DNA of 64,000 nucleotides from Psychrobacter sp. GP33 (GCF_014119005.1 NZ_JACGYX010000002.1:62001-126000); one strand, 5' to 3'. Positions 18,326-31,810 are shown, counted from the first letter of the stretch. The notes: a model not told the origin generated them from the letters alone. Made by a program: numbers and translations.

Positions 18326-19501
18326 ATGCAATTATCGATCAATCGAGAATCGTTTCTAAAAGCCATTAATTTGATCGCCAAGGCTGCTGATAAGCGCCAT
18401 AATATGGTGATTTTAGGTAATATTAAGCTGCAGCTGACTGAATCTGAGCTGATTTTAACGGCCTCTGATTTAGAAGTAGAGTTGACTTCAACGCTACAAT
18501 TGCCTGCAGGTGCCTGTATTGCAGCGGGTGCAATCACTTTACCAGCGGTAAAATTAAAAGACATTTGTAAATCTTTACCAGCGCAAGCACAGATTAATTT
18601 GGCGACTCAAGAAAACGAGCGTTGTTTACTTACCAGTGGTAAAAGTAGATTTACTTTAGGCACATTGCCTGCGACCGATTATCCAAGCTTGGGTAATCCT
18701 GAAAACATTACCCCGCTGACAATTAGTCGTAATCGCTTAACAGATTTGATTCATAAAACGCAATTTGCGATGGCGATACAGGATGTTCGTTATTATTTAA
18801 CGGGCATGTTGTTTGATGTGGCGCAACAGCAGCTTACAACAGTGGCGACAGATGGGCATAGATTGGCATTAGCACGTAGCGTGATTGATGTTAACGCTGA
18901 CTTAAGTATGCAAGCGATTTTGCCTCGTAAAGCGGTCATTGAACTTGAACGTTTAACCTCTGAGCTTGGTAAAATGTTGGGTGAGCAAGATAATATTGTG
19001 ACCTTAAGCTTTGGGCGTGAGTTTTTACAAGTCAGTCTGCCGTTTGGTGAAGTGGACAGCACTGGGCAAGTTAGCCAAAACTTGATGGTGACATTTACTG
19101 CTCGTTTAATCGATGGTAAATTCCCTGATTATCGCCGTGTCATGCCCAGTAATACGGATAAATTGGCGCTATTTAATCAAGAGAAAATGACTGATGTGCT
19201 GCGCCGTGTCGCTATCTTAAGTAATGAGAAATCTCGCGGTGTGGTGTTTAACTTTGCTAGTGACGGCATGGTAGAAGTACGTGCCAATAATGCTGAGCAA
19301 GATGAAGCCGTCGAGATGATACAAGCCAAATATCAAGGTGAACCAATGGAGCTATCATTTAACGCCGCTTACTTACAAGATGTACTATCAGTGACCCAAG
19401 GCGATGTTCAGATGCATATGAGCCAATCTAATGCCTCGGTACTAGTAAATCAGCTCAATGACGAGTTTCACCAATATGTCATTATGCCAATGCGCATATA
19501 G
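18326..19501 (+). CDS. dnaN: DNA polymerase III beta sliding clamp
   Basis: Ring-shaped clamp that tethers DNA polymerase III and many partners to DNA. Three repeated clamp domains cover the 391 aa. The N-terminus MQLSINRESFLKAI and the C-terminal QYVIMPMRI are family hallmarks; the latter forms part of the partner-binding pocket. It follows dnaA by about 140 bp in the universal dnaA-dnaN-recF-gyrB order and can be read from dnaA or its own promoter. Confidence 0.97.
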   Translation: MQLSINRESFLKAINLIAKAADKRHNMVILGNIKLQLTESELILTASDLEVELTSTLQLPAGACIAAGAITLPAVKLKDICKSLPAQAQINLATQENERCLLTSGKSRFTLGTLPATDYPSLGNPENITPLTISRNRLTDLIHKTQFAMAIQDVRYYLTGMLFDVAQQQLTTVATDGHRLALARSVIDVNADLSMQAILPRKAVIELERLTSELGKMLGEQDNIVTLSFGREFLQVSLPFGEVDSTGQVSQNLMVTFTARLIDGKFPDYRRVMPSNTDKLALFNQEKMTDVLRRVAILSNEKSRGVVFNFASDGMVEVRANNAEQDEAVEMIQAKYQGEPMELSFNAAYLQDVLSVTQGDVQMHMSQSNASVLVNQLNDEFHQYVIMPMRI

Positions 19502-19619
19502 TTATTATTGAGTCGATAATACGATGAATAGCTATTGGCTATTAAGTTGTTGTTAAACTCAAAGCTAACAGTTGGAAGTTAAGCAATAGTAATAATATTA
19601 AGCAGATGCGGTGAGTATT

Positions 19620-20858
19620 ATGATTGAACGTCTACAAATCTCGCATCTGCGTAATCTTCAGCAGGTTAATCTCTCGTTGGGCGCCTGTAATGTCATTATT
19701 GGTGCTAATGGGAGCGGTAAAACATCATTATTAGAGGCAGTATTTTTATTATCGCGCGGTAAAAGCTTCCGTCATAGCCAACCAAAACGCTATGTTCAAC
19801 ATCATCAGGCTGCTGCCGTGGTTCATGCCAGTTTGACGGATGGTAGCAGCTTAGCGATTCAAAAGCAGGCAGATGCTACGACTGTTTTACGCCTTAATCA
19901 AACCACGGTTTATAATCAAAGTGTCTTAACTGAACAGCTGCCAACTTTGCTCATAGACCCATCTTCAATGGATATGTTAGAGCAAGGCAGTGCCAGTCGT
20001 CGTCAGTTATTAGACTGGCTAGTGTTTCACATGAAACAAGGCTTCCATCCGCAATGGGTTGCCTATCAACGTCTACTTAAACAGCGCAATAGCTTATTAA
20101 AACAAACTAAACACCTCTCTCATAATCAGCACGCTGAGCTAAAAGCTTGGGATAAAGGGCTTGCCAATCACGCCGCTCTAATTCACCATTATCGTTTGCG
20201 TATTTTTGAAGCGTGGCAGCCTTATTTTGCAGAAAGTATTCAGCAACTATTACCGTCTTATGCCGAGCAATTAAGCTTAAGCTATACTCCTGGCTACGAT
20301 ACCAGCATACCTTTAGATGAGCAGTTAGCCGAGCGCTTGCCGCAAGATTTGCAACTGGGCTATACCCGTATCGGTAGCCACCGTGCAGATATTCATGTGC
20401 ATTGGCGCTCTCAACGTAAAGTTGTGCCAATAAGTTCCACAGAGTCAGAAGTAGGGGATAAAGAAGCTATTGATAAAGTGCAGACTCTTAAAGAGATTGA
20501 GCTCAAAGAATCAGTTATCAAAGAGCAGGCGGCAAACATACTGTCACGTGGTGAGAAAAAATTACTGATTACCGCATTACGCTTATCGCAATTACCTTTG
20601 TTACTGAATGCGGGACAGGCTGTAGACCCAGCGCAATTGTCTAATCATGCTAATGCGACCCCAATTGTATTATTGGATGACATTACAGCGGAGCTGGATG
20701 ATAGGGCGATTGATATTCTGTTATCAACTTTAGCGCAGCTGCCTTGTCAGGTTATTATGACCAGTTTGACAGCAGATATTCTTCCGCAAATTCATAATTA
20801 CTGGTTAGTATCAAAGGTGTTTCACGTGAAACAGGGTGTCGTTTCATCTCTTAAATAG
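19620..20858 (+). CDS. recF: Recombination mediator RecF
   Basis: SMC-like ATPase that helps RecOR load RecA at gaps. Walker A GANGSGKTSLLEA (near residue 33), the ABC-type signature ILSRGEKKLL and Walker B IVLLDDITAELDD are intact. A charged insertion of about 35 residues precedes the signature motif, making 412 aa against about 360. I chose ATG 19620 because GGTGAG lies just upstream; the frame also offers GTG at 19611. Two parS-like sites (20023-20038 and 20818-20833) lie inside and encode VFHMKQG and VFHVKQG, the second in the C-terminal tail. Confidence 0.94.
   Translation: MIERLQISHLRNLQQVNLSLGACNVIIGANGSGKTSLLEAVFLLSRGKSFRHSQPKRYVQHHQAAAVVHASLTDGSSLAIQKQADATTVLRLNQTTVYNQSVLTEQLPTLLIDPSSMDMLEQGSASRRQLLDWLVFHMKQGFHPQWVAYQRLLKQRNSLLKQTKHLSHNQHAELKAWDKGLANHAALIHHYRLRIFEAWQPYFAESIQQLLPSYAEQLSLSYTPGYDTSIPLDEQLAERLPQDLQLGYTRIGSHRADIHVHWRSQRKVVPISSTESEVGDKEAIDKVQTLKEIELKESVIKEQAANILSRGEKKLLITALRLSQLPLLLNAGQAVDPAQLSNHANATPIVLLDDITAELDDRAIDILLSTLAQLPCQVIMTSLTADILPQIHNYWLVSKVFHVKQGVVSSLK
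20023..20038. promoter_or_regulatory. parS-like site 7 (in recF)
   Basis: TGTTTCACATGAAACA; identical to site 6. Confidence 0.65.
20818..20833. promoter_or_regulatory. parS site 8 (recF 3' end)
   Basis: TGTTTCACGTGAAACA; perfect consensus inside the RecF C-terminal codons. Confidence 0.9.
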
Positions 20859-24014
<3,156 letters not shown>

Positions 24015-24055
24015 TTAGGATACCTAGTCTTAAACGACAATGATTATTTAAAAAC

Positions 24056-24093
24056 AAAAACCACCGCTTTGGCAATCAAGGCGGTGGTTTTTT
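24056..24093 (+). terminator. gyrB terminator
   Basis: AACCACCGC, a loop of about 13 bases and GCGGTGGTT are followed by a T run. It ends gyrB; a parS site begins 21 bp later. Confidence 0.85.
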
Positions 24094-24113
24094 AATGCAG
24101 ATAATAAGAATTT

Positions 24114-24129
24114 TGTTTCACGTGAAACT
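24114..24129. promoter_or_regulatory. parS site 9
   Basis: TGTTTCACGTGAAACT, between the gyrB terminator and mntP. Confidence 0.88.
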
Positions 24130-24146
24130 TTTGGGGATTATAAATT

Positions 24147-24749
24147 ATGTTTGAAGTGGTTTTGCTAGCGATTGCTCTAGCAATGGATGCATTTGCGGTA
24201 GCGATTGGCTTGGGCGCAAAGTCCCAAAAGCAATCGAACGCTTATATTTTACGGTTGGCTATCTATGCTGCGCTGTACTTTGGCATCGCTCAAGGTGTCA
24301 TGCCACTTATCGGGTACTTGCTGGGCGCGGCGATGTTGAGTTGGCTGGCTGCTGCCGCGCCGTGGATTGGCGGTTTGATTCTTATCGCGTTAGGCGGCAA
24401 GATGTTGTATGAAGCATTTAGCGGCGAGGTTGAAGCAAGGGTAGAAAATGCTGACGTTAGCGTAAATGCCGTTGCTACTGCTAATAGTACCAGTGATATC
24501 AATCATCGTACGATGTTTACTTTAGCCATTGCCACCAGTATCGATGCTATGGCAGCGGGATTTACTTTGAATTTATTGTCTATTAATGCGTGGCTAGCCT
24601 GTCTTATTATTGCTGTAGTGACTGCGGGTTTTAGCTTGGTTGGCGTTTATTTAGGTGAGCGTTCTGGGACTTGGCTAGAGGATAAAGCTGAGATGTTAGG
24701 TGGGCTGGTGCTGATATTAATTGGCTTGAAGGTGATGTTTTTTAGTTGA
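24147..24749 (+). CDS. mntP: Manganese efflux pump MntP
   Basis: Inner-membrane Mn(II) exporter of about six TM helices in two inverted halves. The conserved acidic motif appears twice: [16 protein letters not shown] in helix 1 and [13 protein letters not shown] in helix 4. 200 aa is close to the E. coli protein (188). The cytoplasmic loop (about residues 93-120) is longer and polar. No yybP-ykoY-type manganese riboswitch fits the short gap after the gyrB terminator; that gap is mostly a parS site. The gene is monocistronic and ended by a bidirectional hairpin. Confidence 0.93.
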   Translation: MFEVVLLAIALAMDAFAVAIGLGAKSQKQSNAYILRLAIYAALYFGIAQGVMPLIGYLLGAAMLSWLAAAAPWIGGLILIALGGKMLYEAFSGEVEARVENADVSVNAVATANSTSDINHRTMFTLAIATSIDAMAAGFTLNLLSINAWLACLIIAVVTAGFSLVGVYLGERSGTWLEDKAEMLGGLVLILIGLKVMFFS

Positions 24750-24782
24750 TTAGCCTTAATATATCAGCTTATTTTCTCCATT

Positions 24783-24819
24783 AAAAAGCACCACTTTGAA
24801 TACCAGAGTGGTGCTTTTT
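24783..24819. terminator. Bidirectional terminator mntP / rlmF
   Basis: AAAAGCACCACT and AGTGGTGCTTTT form a 12-bp stem, with A and T runs on both sides, between convergent genes. A parS site starts 11 bp to the right. Confidence 0.85.
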
Positions 24820-24830
24820 AATAAGGGCTA

Positions 24831-24846
24831 TGTTTCACGTGAAACT
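24831..24846. promoter_or_regulatory. parS site 10
   Basis: TGTTTCACGTGAAACT, between the mntP terminator and rlmF. Confidence 0.88.
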
Positions 24847-24873
24847 ATAACTGCTTAAAATGTTAACTATTAC

Positions 24874-25962
24874 TTACTCGTCGTCAGTATTAAAACGCCA
24901 CGCCAGTATACGAGTGCTTTTTTGACCTTGACTCATTTCAATGATACGCATTTGAGCGACGCCAAGTTGTTTTAATAGCAATTGCAAAGGCTTTACGTTT
25001 TCTGACTTGGATACTAACGTAGTAAACCAACCAACATGCTCAGCGAAATCTTGACTCTCTTTTGCCATCTTGGTCAAAAAGGCAATTTCACCACCTTCAC
25101 TCCACAACTCTTTATGCTGACCACCAAAGTTTAGATTCTGTGCGGCATTGCCAGACTTTGTTGAGCTACGGCTGATTTGTTCGTTTTCATTCTTACCACG
25201 ATGTCGTTGCAGATTATGCTGCTTACGGCTATTGGCTTCCATCGCTTCCTCTAATGAGGCATGAAACGGAGGGTTACAGACCACCACATCAAAGTAATCT
25301 TGGCGACCGATGATATTAGCAAAAATACGCTTAGGCTCAGTTTGCAGTTTTACTTTAACAGCGCTTTTTAGCTTGGGATTGGTTTCACAAATAAGCGCTG
25401 CAGTATTGACCGATATTGGATCAATGTCTGAAGCCGTAAAGCGCCAGCCATAGCTTTGACTACCAACAATCGGATAAATTGCGCTGGCACCGGTGCCAAT
25501 ATCAAGGGCGTGGATTTCTTTGCCAGTCGGTGGCGTATTCTCTTTATTCACATGCGTGGTTTGCGCGAGCAGGTCGGCAATATAATGAATATAATCGGCA
25601 CGACCCGGAATCGGCGGACATAGATAGCCCTCCGGAATATCCCAAAATTTAACACCATAATAATGAGCCAGTAACGCCTGATTAAGTACGCGCACGGCTG
25701 CACTGTCTGAGAAATTAATCGTCGGCTCGCCATTAGGATTGGTAATCGTATGCTTGGCAAGCTCAGGCAAAGCGCGGGTCAACATGGCAAAGTCATAGCG
25801 ACCTTGGTGCGGATTGCGCGGATGCAGCTGCCCTAACTTCTTGGCAGTCTCAGGCGAGCGATTTCGGTGAGTATTGGCGGTCGGGCGACGGGTCATAGGC
25901 TTACTTGTCATGGTTTCAGGCTGCGATATGTGGATATAACCGATAAGTGTAGCAGATTTCAC
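24874..25962 (-). CDS. rlmF: 23S rRNA (adenine-1618-N6)-methyltransferase RlmF
   Basis: SAM-dependent N6-methylation of A1618 in 23S rRNA. The Rossmann motif [17 protein letters not shown] and the catalytic tetrapeptide in [14 protein letters not shown] are clear, as is the early family segment [13 protein letters not shown]. 362 aa is slightly longer than usual because of the N-terminus. The start is uncertain: the longest frame uses GTG at 25962, and ATG at 25911 ([10 protein letters not shown]) is an equally plausible choice; neither has a clear ribosome site. Confidence 0.93.
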   Translation of the reverse strand: MKSATLIGYIHISQPETMTSKPMTRRPTANTHRNRSPETAKKLGQLHPRNPHQGRYDFAMLTRALPELAKHTITNPNGEPTINFSDSAAVRVLNQALLAHYYGVKFWDIPEGYLCPPIPGRADYIHYIADLLAQTTHVNKENTPPTGKEIHALDIGTGASAIYPIVGSQSYGWRFTASDIDPISVNTAALICETNPKLKSAVKVKLQTEPKRIFANIIGRQDYFDVVVCNPPFHASLEEAMEANSRKQHNLQRHRGKNENEQISRSSTKSGNAAQNLNFGGQHKELWSEGGEIAFLTKMAKESQDFAEHVGWFTTLVSKSENVKPLQLLLKQLGVAQMRIIEMSQGQKSTRILAWRFNTDDE

Positions 25963-26157
25963 GCGCGACTATTTAGATATCCTTTTAGAAATTATTGGGT
26001 AAAAGCATTAGCGATAAAAGGCTGAACGAGAGAGACAGTAAAGCACCTTGCGTTAGGTAATCTGGCTGGCTATATTAAAAAGCTGCAACGCTGTTTAAAA
26101 GACAATGTTTAAAAGACAATAGCGACTTATAAAATAACAACCAACAAGGATAACGTT

Positions 26158-26946
26158 ATGACCACTGCCATGGATCGCATCACATATAACACTCAAGACA
26201 CTATTTGTCTGATTGGGCTCAATCGCGCTGATAAACGCAATGCTTTTGACAGCACTATGATTGCGCAATTGTCTAACGCACTGACACGTTATGAAAATGA
26301 TAAAAATCTGCGCTGTGCGTTAATTTTCGCCCATGGTGAGCATTTTACCGCCGGATTAGACCTCATGGAACTGCAAGATAAATGGGATAAAGGCGCGTTT
26401 GAATTTGACTCTACACAAATCGACCCGTGGGGAATAAGTGGTAAATTACGCACCAAACCCGTCGTTGTGGCTGTGCAAGGCACGTGTTTTACCGCTGGGA
26501 TTGAGTTGATGTTAAATGCTGATGTGGTTATCGCCAGTAGCAATTGCAACTTTGCGCAAATGGAAGTACAGCGTGGTATTATGCCGTTTGGTGGCGCAAC
26601 GGTACGCTTTGTACAAGCAGCAGGCTGGCAAAAAGCCATGCCGTATCTATTAACGGGTAAAAACTTCGATGCGCAAACGGCAGATAAATTAAATCTGGTC
26701 AGTGAAGTTGTGCCAAGTGGGGAAGAATACGAACGAGCATTAGCTATTGCCAAAGAGATTTGCACGGCAGCACCACTTGGTGTGCAAGCATTAATATCTT
26801 CAGCACAAGATGCCAGCCGTAATGGTGCAAAAGTAGCCTTAACCAATATTCATAGCTATCTGCCACCGCTGTTTCATTCAGAAGATGCCAAAGAGGGTAT
26901 GATGGCGATGGTTGAGAGAAGAGTGGCTGAGTTTGTGGGACGCTAG
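26158..26946 (+). CDS. Enoyl-CoA hydratase/isomerase family protein
   Basis: Crotonase-fold protein of 262 aa, acting on an acyl-CoA thioester. The oxyanion-hole motifs are visible as HFTAGLDL (about residues 62-69) and GTCFTAGIELML (about 107-118). The usual catalytic Glu of true hydratases (GGGxE) is not obvious: the second region reads EVQRGIMPFGGATVRF, so the reaction may be isomerisation or something else. AAGGA precedes the ATG. The next gene, a MalY-type enzyme, follows by 52 bp in the same direction, but no shared pathway is evident. Confidence 0.88.
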   Translation: MTTAMDRITYNTQDTICLIGLNRADKRNAFDSTMIAQLSNALTRYENDKNLRCALIFAHGEHFTAGLDLMELQDKWDKGAFEFDSTQIDPWGISGKLRTKPVVVAVQGTCFTAGIELMLNADVVIASSNCNFAQMEVQRGIMPFGGATVRFVQAAGWQKAMPYLLTGKNFDAQTADKLNLVSEVVPSGEEYERALAIAKEICTAAPLGVQALISSAQDASRNGAKVALTNIHSYLPPLFHSEDAKEGMMAMVERRVAEFVGR

Positions 26947-26998
26947 AATTTAATTTATTTATAATGGATAATTTAAGCCACCCTTTAAGAGAGTACCT

Positions 26999-28156
26999 AT
27001 GCCATACAACTTTGATGAAATAATCGACAGACGTCATACCGGATCGCTTAAATGGCATTATAGCGACGATACCATTGCGCTTTGGGTGGCGGATATGGAT
27101 TTTAGAGCGGCACAGCCTATCTTAAATACGATTGAACGCGTGCTGCATCATGGCGTATTGGGCTATACCAAACCCACCGAGGCGCTATACGAGGCGATTA
27201 TTAATTGGCATGGCAGTCGTTATGATTTATGGCTTGAGCAGCACAATATCGTGTTTTCCCCCGGTGTCGTACCAAGTTTAGCGCTGATGATGCGAGTATG
27301 GAGTGAGATAGGTGATGCGATATTGGTCAATGATCCCATATATACACCTTTTATGTCAAAGGTTCGGGGTAATGGTCGACAGCTTATCCTCTCGCCATTA
27401 AAAGAGTTTGAAGGTAAGTATTATCTAGATTTGGCGGATATCGAAGCCAAAATAATCGAACATGACATAAAGATTTTTCTATTCTGTAATCCGCATAATC
27501 CGGGCGGACGTGTGTGGATGGCAGATGAGCTTAAGGCGCTGCTTGAGGTATGTAAAAAGCACGATGTAGCAATTGTCAGTGATGAGATTCATCAAGATTT
27601 AACCCTAAATGGTCACACCTTTACCCCTTTTTTAACGCTAGCAGAAGGCTATGAGCACAAGGTAGTCAGTATCACTGCAATGACCAAAACTTTTAATGTG
27701 GCTGGCATTAAATGCTCAATGATTTTTGCTAAAGATAAGGCTTTGATTCAAACAATCAGCCAACAGCAGCGTTTAAGTGATGAGCATGATCTTAACTTAT
27801 TTGCTTATGAAGTGATTCGCAGTGCTTATGAAGACGGCGGTGAGTGGTTGGTGCAGGCGTTAGCTTATATCGAAGCCAATATTGACTTAACGTTGCAGTT
27901 TTTAGAGGAACATCTGCCCAAGATTAAAGTCATGCGTCCAGAAGCGTCGTATTTAATATGGCTTGATTGCTCAGCGTATGGTCAAGACGATCCAGTGCTT
28001 TATGACGAGCTTAGAGCAGCTAAAGTTGAGCTAAGTGCCGGTATTCAATACGGTAATGAAGGACATCTTAAAATGCGTCTGAATGTGGCGTGTCCGCAAG
28101 CGCTACTGCTAGAAGGGTTAAAGCGTATGCAACGAGCTTTGAGTAATATCCAATAG
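26999..28156 (+). CDS. MalY/PatB-type PLP C-S lyase
   Basis: Fold-type I aminotransferase-like enzyme that usually cleaves cystathionine or other cysteine conjugates to pyruvate, ammonia and a thiol. The N-terminus (NFDEIIDRRHTGSLKWHY) and VADMDFRAAQPIL are characteristic of the MalY/PatB group. The PLP lysine lies in SITAMTKTFNVAGIKC. NPHNPGGRVW and SDEIHQDL are also conserved. 385 aa is normal. The ribosome site AAGAGAG is good. Exact substrate cannot be told; cystathionine beta-lyase is the usual annotation. Confidence 0.92.
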   Translation: MPYNFDEIIDRRHTGSLKWHYSDDTIALWVADMDFRAAQPILNTIERVLHHGVLGYTKPTEALYEAIINWHGSRYDLWLEQHNIVFSPGVVPSLALMMRVWSEIGDAILVNDPIYTPFMSKVRGNGRQLILSPLKEFEGKYYLDLADIEAKIIEHDIKIFLFCNPHNPGGRVWMADELKALLEVCKKHDVAIVSDEIHQDLTLNGHTFTPFLTLAEGYEHKVVSITAMTKTFNVAGIKCSMIFAKDKALIQTISQQQRLSDEHDLNLFAYEVIRSAYEDGGEWLVQALAYIEANIDLTLQFLEEHLPKIKVMRPEASYLIWLDCSAYGQDDPVLYDELRAAKVELSAGIQYGNEGHLKMRLNVACPQALLLEGLKRMQRALSNIQ

Positions 28157-28376
28157 CCTTGAGTGATAACAAATGCCTAAAATCAGCAAAATAAGCCCTC
28201 ACGCTGGTTATGAGAAACCTAATATTCCTAATTTATGACCGCTTATTAATCGTTAAATTTTTATCCTATTTAACGTTGCACCAAATAACTGATAATAATT
28301 CAGCATCTAATAACCATCGCCCTGCCTAAACTTGTTAAAATAGCGTACCAATTTATTTCTTGATGGACACTACTTT

Positions 28377-29984
28377 ATGACAACCGTTGCCGCCTCAAAT
28401 ACAAGCACACCTACTATTAAAGAAGATCGCATCTTAATTCTCGATTTTGGCTCGCAGTACAGCCAGCTTATCGCCCGCCGTGTACGCGATTCAGGCGTAT
28501 TTTGTGAGATGTTCCCGTTTGATATCGACACTCAACGCATCACTGATTTTGGCGCAAAAGGCATCATCTTATCCGGTGGTCCTGAGAGCGTCCATGCGGA
28601 TAACAGCCCACGCATTAACGATGCAGTATTTGACTTAGGCGTGCCTGTATTAGGTATTTGCTACGGTATGCAAGCAATGGCAGAGCGCTTCGGTGGTAAA
28701 GTCCATGCCAGTGACATCCATGAATTTGGCGCATCGATTATCAATATCGATGGCAAATCTACCCTTATAGATGGCATCGAAGACGAAGCGGGTAAGCTCA
28801 ATGTTTGGATGAGTCATGGTGATAAAGTAATCGACGCGCCACAAGGCTTCGATATCGTTGCCAGTACCCCAAGCTGTCCGATTGCAATTATGGCTGATGA
28901 TTCGCGCCACTATTATGGTCTACAGTTCCATCCTGAAGTCACTCATACCGCGCAAGGTTCTGCGCTGCTTGGTCGTTTTGTTCATGATATTTGTGGCTGT
29001 GCAGGTAGCTGGACGTCCGATAATATTATCGATATGCGTATCGAACAATTGAAAAAGCAAATCGGCGATAAGCAAGTATTGCTCGGTCTTTCAGGTGGCG
29101 TTGATAGTTCAGTCGTCGCGGCACTTTTGCATAAAGCCATTGGCGACCAATTAACCTGTGTGTTTGTTGATACTGGTCTTTTGCGTCTGCACGAAGGCGA
29201 CCAAGTGATGCAAATTTTCGCCGAAAACATGGGCGTAAAAGTCATTCGTGTCGATGCCGAAGAGTTATTCTTAACGGCATTGGCTGGCGAGTCTGATCCT
29301 GAAGCCAAACGTAAAATCATTGGCAAAACCTTTATCGACGTATTTGCCAATAGTGCGCGTGAAATCAGCGAGCAAAGCGATGGTAAAGTCATCGAATTCT
29401 TAGCGCAAGGTACGATTTATCCAGACGTCATTGAATCTGCTAAGTCGCATCAAGGTAAAGCGCACGTGATTAAGAGCCATCATAACGTTGGCGGTTTGCC
29501 AGATGATTTGGCGTTTGAATTGGTTGAGCCGTTACGTGATTTGTTTAAAGATGAAGTACGCAAATTGGGTCTGACTTTAGGTTTACCAGCGAAGATGATC
29601 AACCGTCATCCGTTCCCAGGACCAGGTTTAGGCGTACGTATCTTAGGTGAAGTCACTAAAGAGTTCGCTGATATCCTGCGTTCTGCTGATGCTATCTTTA
29701 TGGAAGAATTAGAAAAATCAGGCTGGTATGAGAAGACTGCGCAAGCGTTTGCAGTCTTCCAACCGATTAAATCGGTCGGCGTGGTTGGTGATGGTCGCCG
29801 CTATGCGTGGGTGATTGCGCTACGTGCCGTTGAAACGGTGGACTTTATGACCGCACGCTTTGCGCATCTGCCGTATGATTTGATTGAGACAGTATCGAAT
29901 CGTATTATGAATGAAATCGCTGAAGTATCACGTGTGACTTATGATGTATCGAGCAAGCCACCAGCTACTATTGAGTGGGAATAA
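28377..29984 (+). CDS. guaA: GMP synthase (glutamine-hydrolysing)
   Basis: Makes GMP from XMP, ATP and glutamine. The class-I amidotransferase domain (about residues 18-210) has the nucleophile in [12 protein letters not shown] and the His/Glu pair in FHPEVTHT. The ATP-pyrophosphatase domain has the P-loop [17 protein letters not shown]. The C-terminal dimerisation domain ends with the canonical KPPATIEWE. 535 aa is normal. guaB, its usual partner, is not adjacent. Confidence 0.98.
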   Translation: MTTVAASNTSTPTIKEDRILILDFGSQYSQLIARRVRDSGVFCEMFPFDIDTQRITDFGAKGIILSGGPESVHADNSPRINDAVFDLGVPVLGICYGMQAMAERFGGKVHASDIHEFGASIINIDGKSTLIDGIEDEAGKLNVWMSHGDKVIDAPQGFDIVASTPSCPIAIMADDSRHYYGLQFHPEVTHTAQGSALLGRFVHDICGCAGSWTSDNIIDMRIEQLKKQIGDKQVLLGLSGGVDSSVVAALLHKAIGDQLTCVFVDTGLLRLHEGDQVMQIFAENMGVKVIRVDAEELFLTALAGESDPEAKRKIIGKTFIDVFANSAREISEQSDGKVIEFLAQGTIYPDVIESAKSHQGKAHVIKSHHNVGGLPDDLAFELVEPLRDLFKDEVRKLGLTLGLPAKMINRHPFPGPGLGVRILGEVTKEFADILRSADAIFMEELEKSGWYEKTAQAFAVFQPIKSVGVVGDGRRYAWVIALRAVETVDFMTARFAHLPYDLIETVSNRIMNEIAEVSRVTYDVSSKPPATIEWE

Positions 29985-30283
29985 TTCTCTACTTAGTTTT
30001 TAACTGAAATAAAAAAGCACTCAACTTGGTTGGGTGTTTTTTTTGGTTTTGATATCTTAGAGCCAATCTCGCTTGTCGCTATTATCTTGTCTACTTACTC
30101 ATGATGCGATCAAAGTCGGTCGGGTTGTTGTTACCGTGAGACCATATCTAGATGAGTTACCTTAACCACATCACATCGAACATACGCTAACAGAAACGGT
30201 CACAAATGGCGCAGTAATCAGCATTATTGTATGTTTCAATTAATTAACTGAGTTATATACTTCGGAATAAAACTGGAAAAAAT
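29985..30283. other. guaA downstream region
   Basis: 299 bp containing the guaA terminator at its left end and, presumably, the promoter of the oxidoreductase at its right end. I see nothing else supportable. Confidence 0.4.
30011..30044 (+). terminator. guaA terminator
   Basis: GCACTCAAC, TTG and GTTGGGTGT followed by eight T. Nearly the same hairpin recurs after the next gene (31785-31810). Confidence 0.85.
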
Positions 30284-31705
30284 ATGAAACAAAATAACAA
30301 GTCAGAGAATAAGAAAACAGTCCTCGTAGTCGGTGGCGGTCCAGCAGGTGTACAGGCAGCATTGCGTGCGCATGAACTTGGCGCAAAAGTGACATTGCTT
30401 GAAGCAAATAAACTGGGCGGTACCGCGTTTAATGAAGGCCCTGCGCCTGTTCGAACGCTTGCTCGAGCTGCCCGTTTGCGCACTGATGCGACGCTCTACT
30501 CTCAATTTGGACTACAAGGTGATGTGCCATCAGTCGATTTTAAAGCCGCAATTGAAAATGCCAATCGTGTTGCGGCTCATGCCAATCAGGTATGGCACCT
30601 GACAAAAGTTGTTGAACAGCAAGGTATTGAGGTAATAGATGAGGTAGGTCCAGCTCACTTTGTTAATAACAAGACCTTAGAGATTGCTGACGGACGCCAG
30701 TTTAGCGCCGATCAAATCGTTTTAACCGTCGGTGGTAAACCAAAAAAACTCTCTATTCTAGGGAATGAGTTAGCACTCTCGTTTCATGACTTATGGTCAA
30801 TGACAGAACTGCCAAAAAGGGTGACGGTAGTCGGTGGCTCGGCAACGGGTTGCCAGCTTGCCTCAATCCTCATTGATTTTGGGGCAAAGGTTGATATCAT
30901 TGAATTTGCTGACCGCTTGACTCCACCGAGCGACGTAGATATATCGCGTAAGCTTGAAGAGGCATTTAAATCACGCGGTATGAATGTCTTGACCAGTACA
31001 GGGTGTGAATCAATTGCTAAGGAAAACGGTCAATTAAAAGTCACCTATAAGCATAATGACCAAGTAGATTCACTAATGACTGATGCGGTATTCTTGATGG
31101 TGGGTTGGCCAGCGGATTTGGATGGGCTCAATCTAGAGGCAACGGATATTAAGTTAAAGGGTCCCTACATCGAAGTAGATGACTATTTGCAAACCAACGT
31201 AGAGGGTGTGTACGTTGCAGGAGACGCAAACGGTGTCAGTATGTTTGTCCAAAGTGCTGCCCATCAAGCACGAGTTGCCGCGCAAAATGCCGTATCTGAT
31301 ACCGCCGAGAAATACGCCCCGCGAGCTATTGCAACGGGAAGTTTTACGGAGCCAGAATATGCATCCGTAGGTATGACCCAAGCCCAAGCGGAAGAAGAGC
31401 ATGATTGTATCGTTGAAATTATCAATTATGAAAATTTACCCCGTGCCGTCATGGATGGGCGTACTGATGGATTTTGTAAAATTATCATTGATAAACAGAC
31501 ACAAGAACTACTGGGCGCGCACGTACTCGGTTCTTACTCTGCGGAGGTGATTCAAGTTGCGGCCACTTGTTTGGCTACAGGCATGAAAATCAATGAGATA
31601 GCTAATTTAGAACTAGCCTTTCCTACGTTCACAGAAGCCTTGGGTATGGCCGCTCAACGCATCTGTAGAAACCTGAGAATGGAAGACGAAAAAATCGAAG
31701 AGTAA
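30284..31705 (+). CDS. Lipoamide-dehydrogenase-like flavoprotein without redox cysteines
   Basis: Two-dinucleotide-binding-domain flavoprotein of 473 aa. The FAD-binding motif VVGGGPAGVQAALRA is at residues 15-29, the NAD(P)-binding GGSATGCQLASIL near 185-197, the second FAD motif VYVAGDANG near 308, and a dimerisation domain occupies the last 120 residues. Family members have a redox pair GGTCxxxxC; here the segment reads GGTAFNEGPAPVRTL, so the two Cys positions are Ala48 and Pro53. The C-terminal catalytic His-Pro-Thr is Phe446-Pro-Thr, though Glu451 remains. It cannot be a disulfide reductase; it may pass hydride to a quinone, metal or other acceptor. Its true substrate is unknown. Confidence 0.87.
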   Translation: MKQNNKSENKKTVLVVGGGPAGVQAALRAHELGAKVTLLEANKLGGTAFNEGPAPVRTLARAARLRTDATLYSQFGLQGDVPSVDFKAAIENANRVAAHANQVWHLTKVVEQQGIEVIDEVGPAHFVNNKTLEIADGRQFSADQIVLTVGGKPKKLSILGNELALSFHDLWSMTELPKRVTVVGGSATGCQLASILIDFGAKVDIIEFADRLTPPSDVDISRKLEEAFKSRGMNVLTSTGCESIAKENGQLKVTYKHNDQVDSLMTDAVFLMVGWPADLDGLNLEATDIKLKGPYIEVDDYLQTNVEGVYVAGDANGVSMFVQSAAHQARVAAQNAVSDTAEKYAPRAIATGSFTEPEYASVGMTQAQAEEEHDCIVEIINYENLPRAVMDGRTDGFCKIIIDKQTQELLGAHVLGSYSAEVIQVAATCLATGMKINEIANLELAFPTFTEALGMAAQRICRNLRMEDEKIEE

Positions 31706-31784
31706 CCGTTGTGCTTATTTAACGGTTAAGGCGCTATATGATCAGGGTGTTACCGCTGGTCTAGCGCTTTACTGTTTTTTTGGG

Positions 31785-31810
31785 AACACTCAACTTGTTG
31801 GGTGTTTTTT
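31785..31810 (+). terminator. Terminator after the flavoprotein
   Basis: AACACTCAAC, TT and GTTGGGTGTT followed by T. It is an almost exact copy of the guaA terminator 1.77 kb upstream. Confidence 0.85.

Noticed and set aside
24094-24146. Manganese riboswitch upstream of mntP
   Set aside because: The gap after the gyrB terminator is too short and is filled by a parS site.
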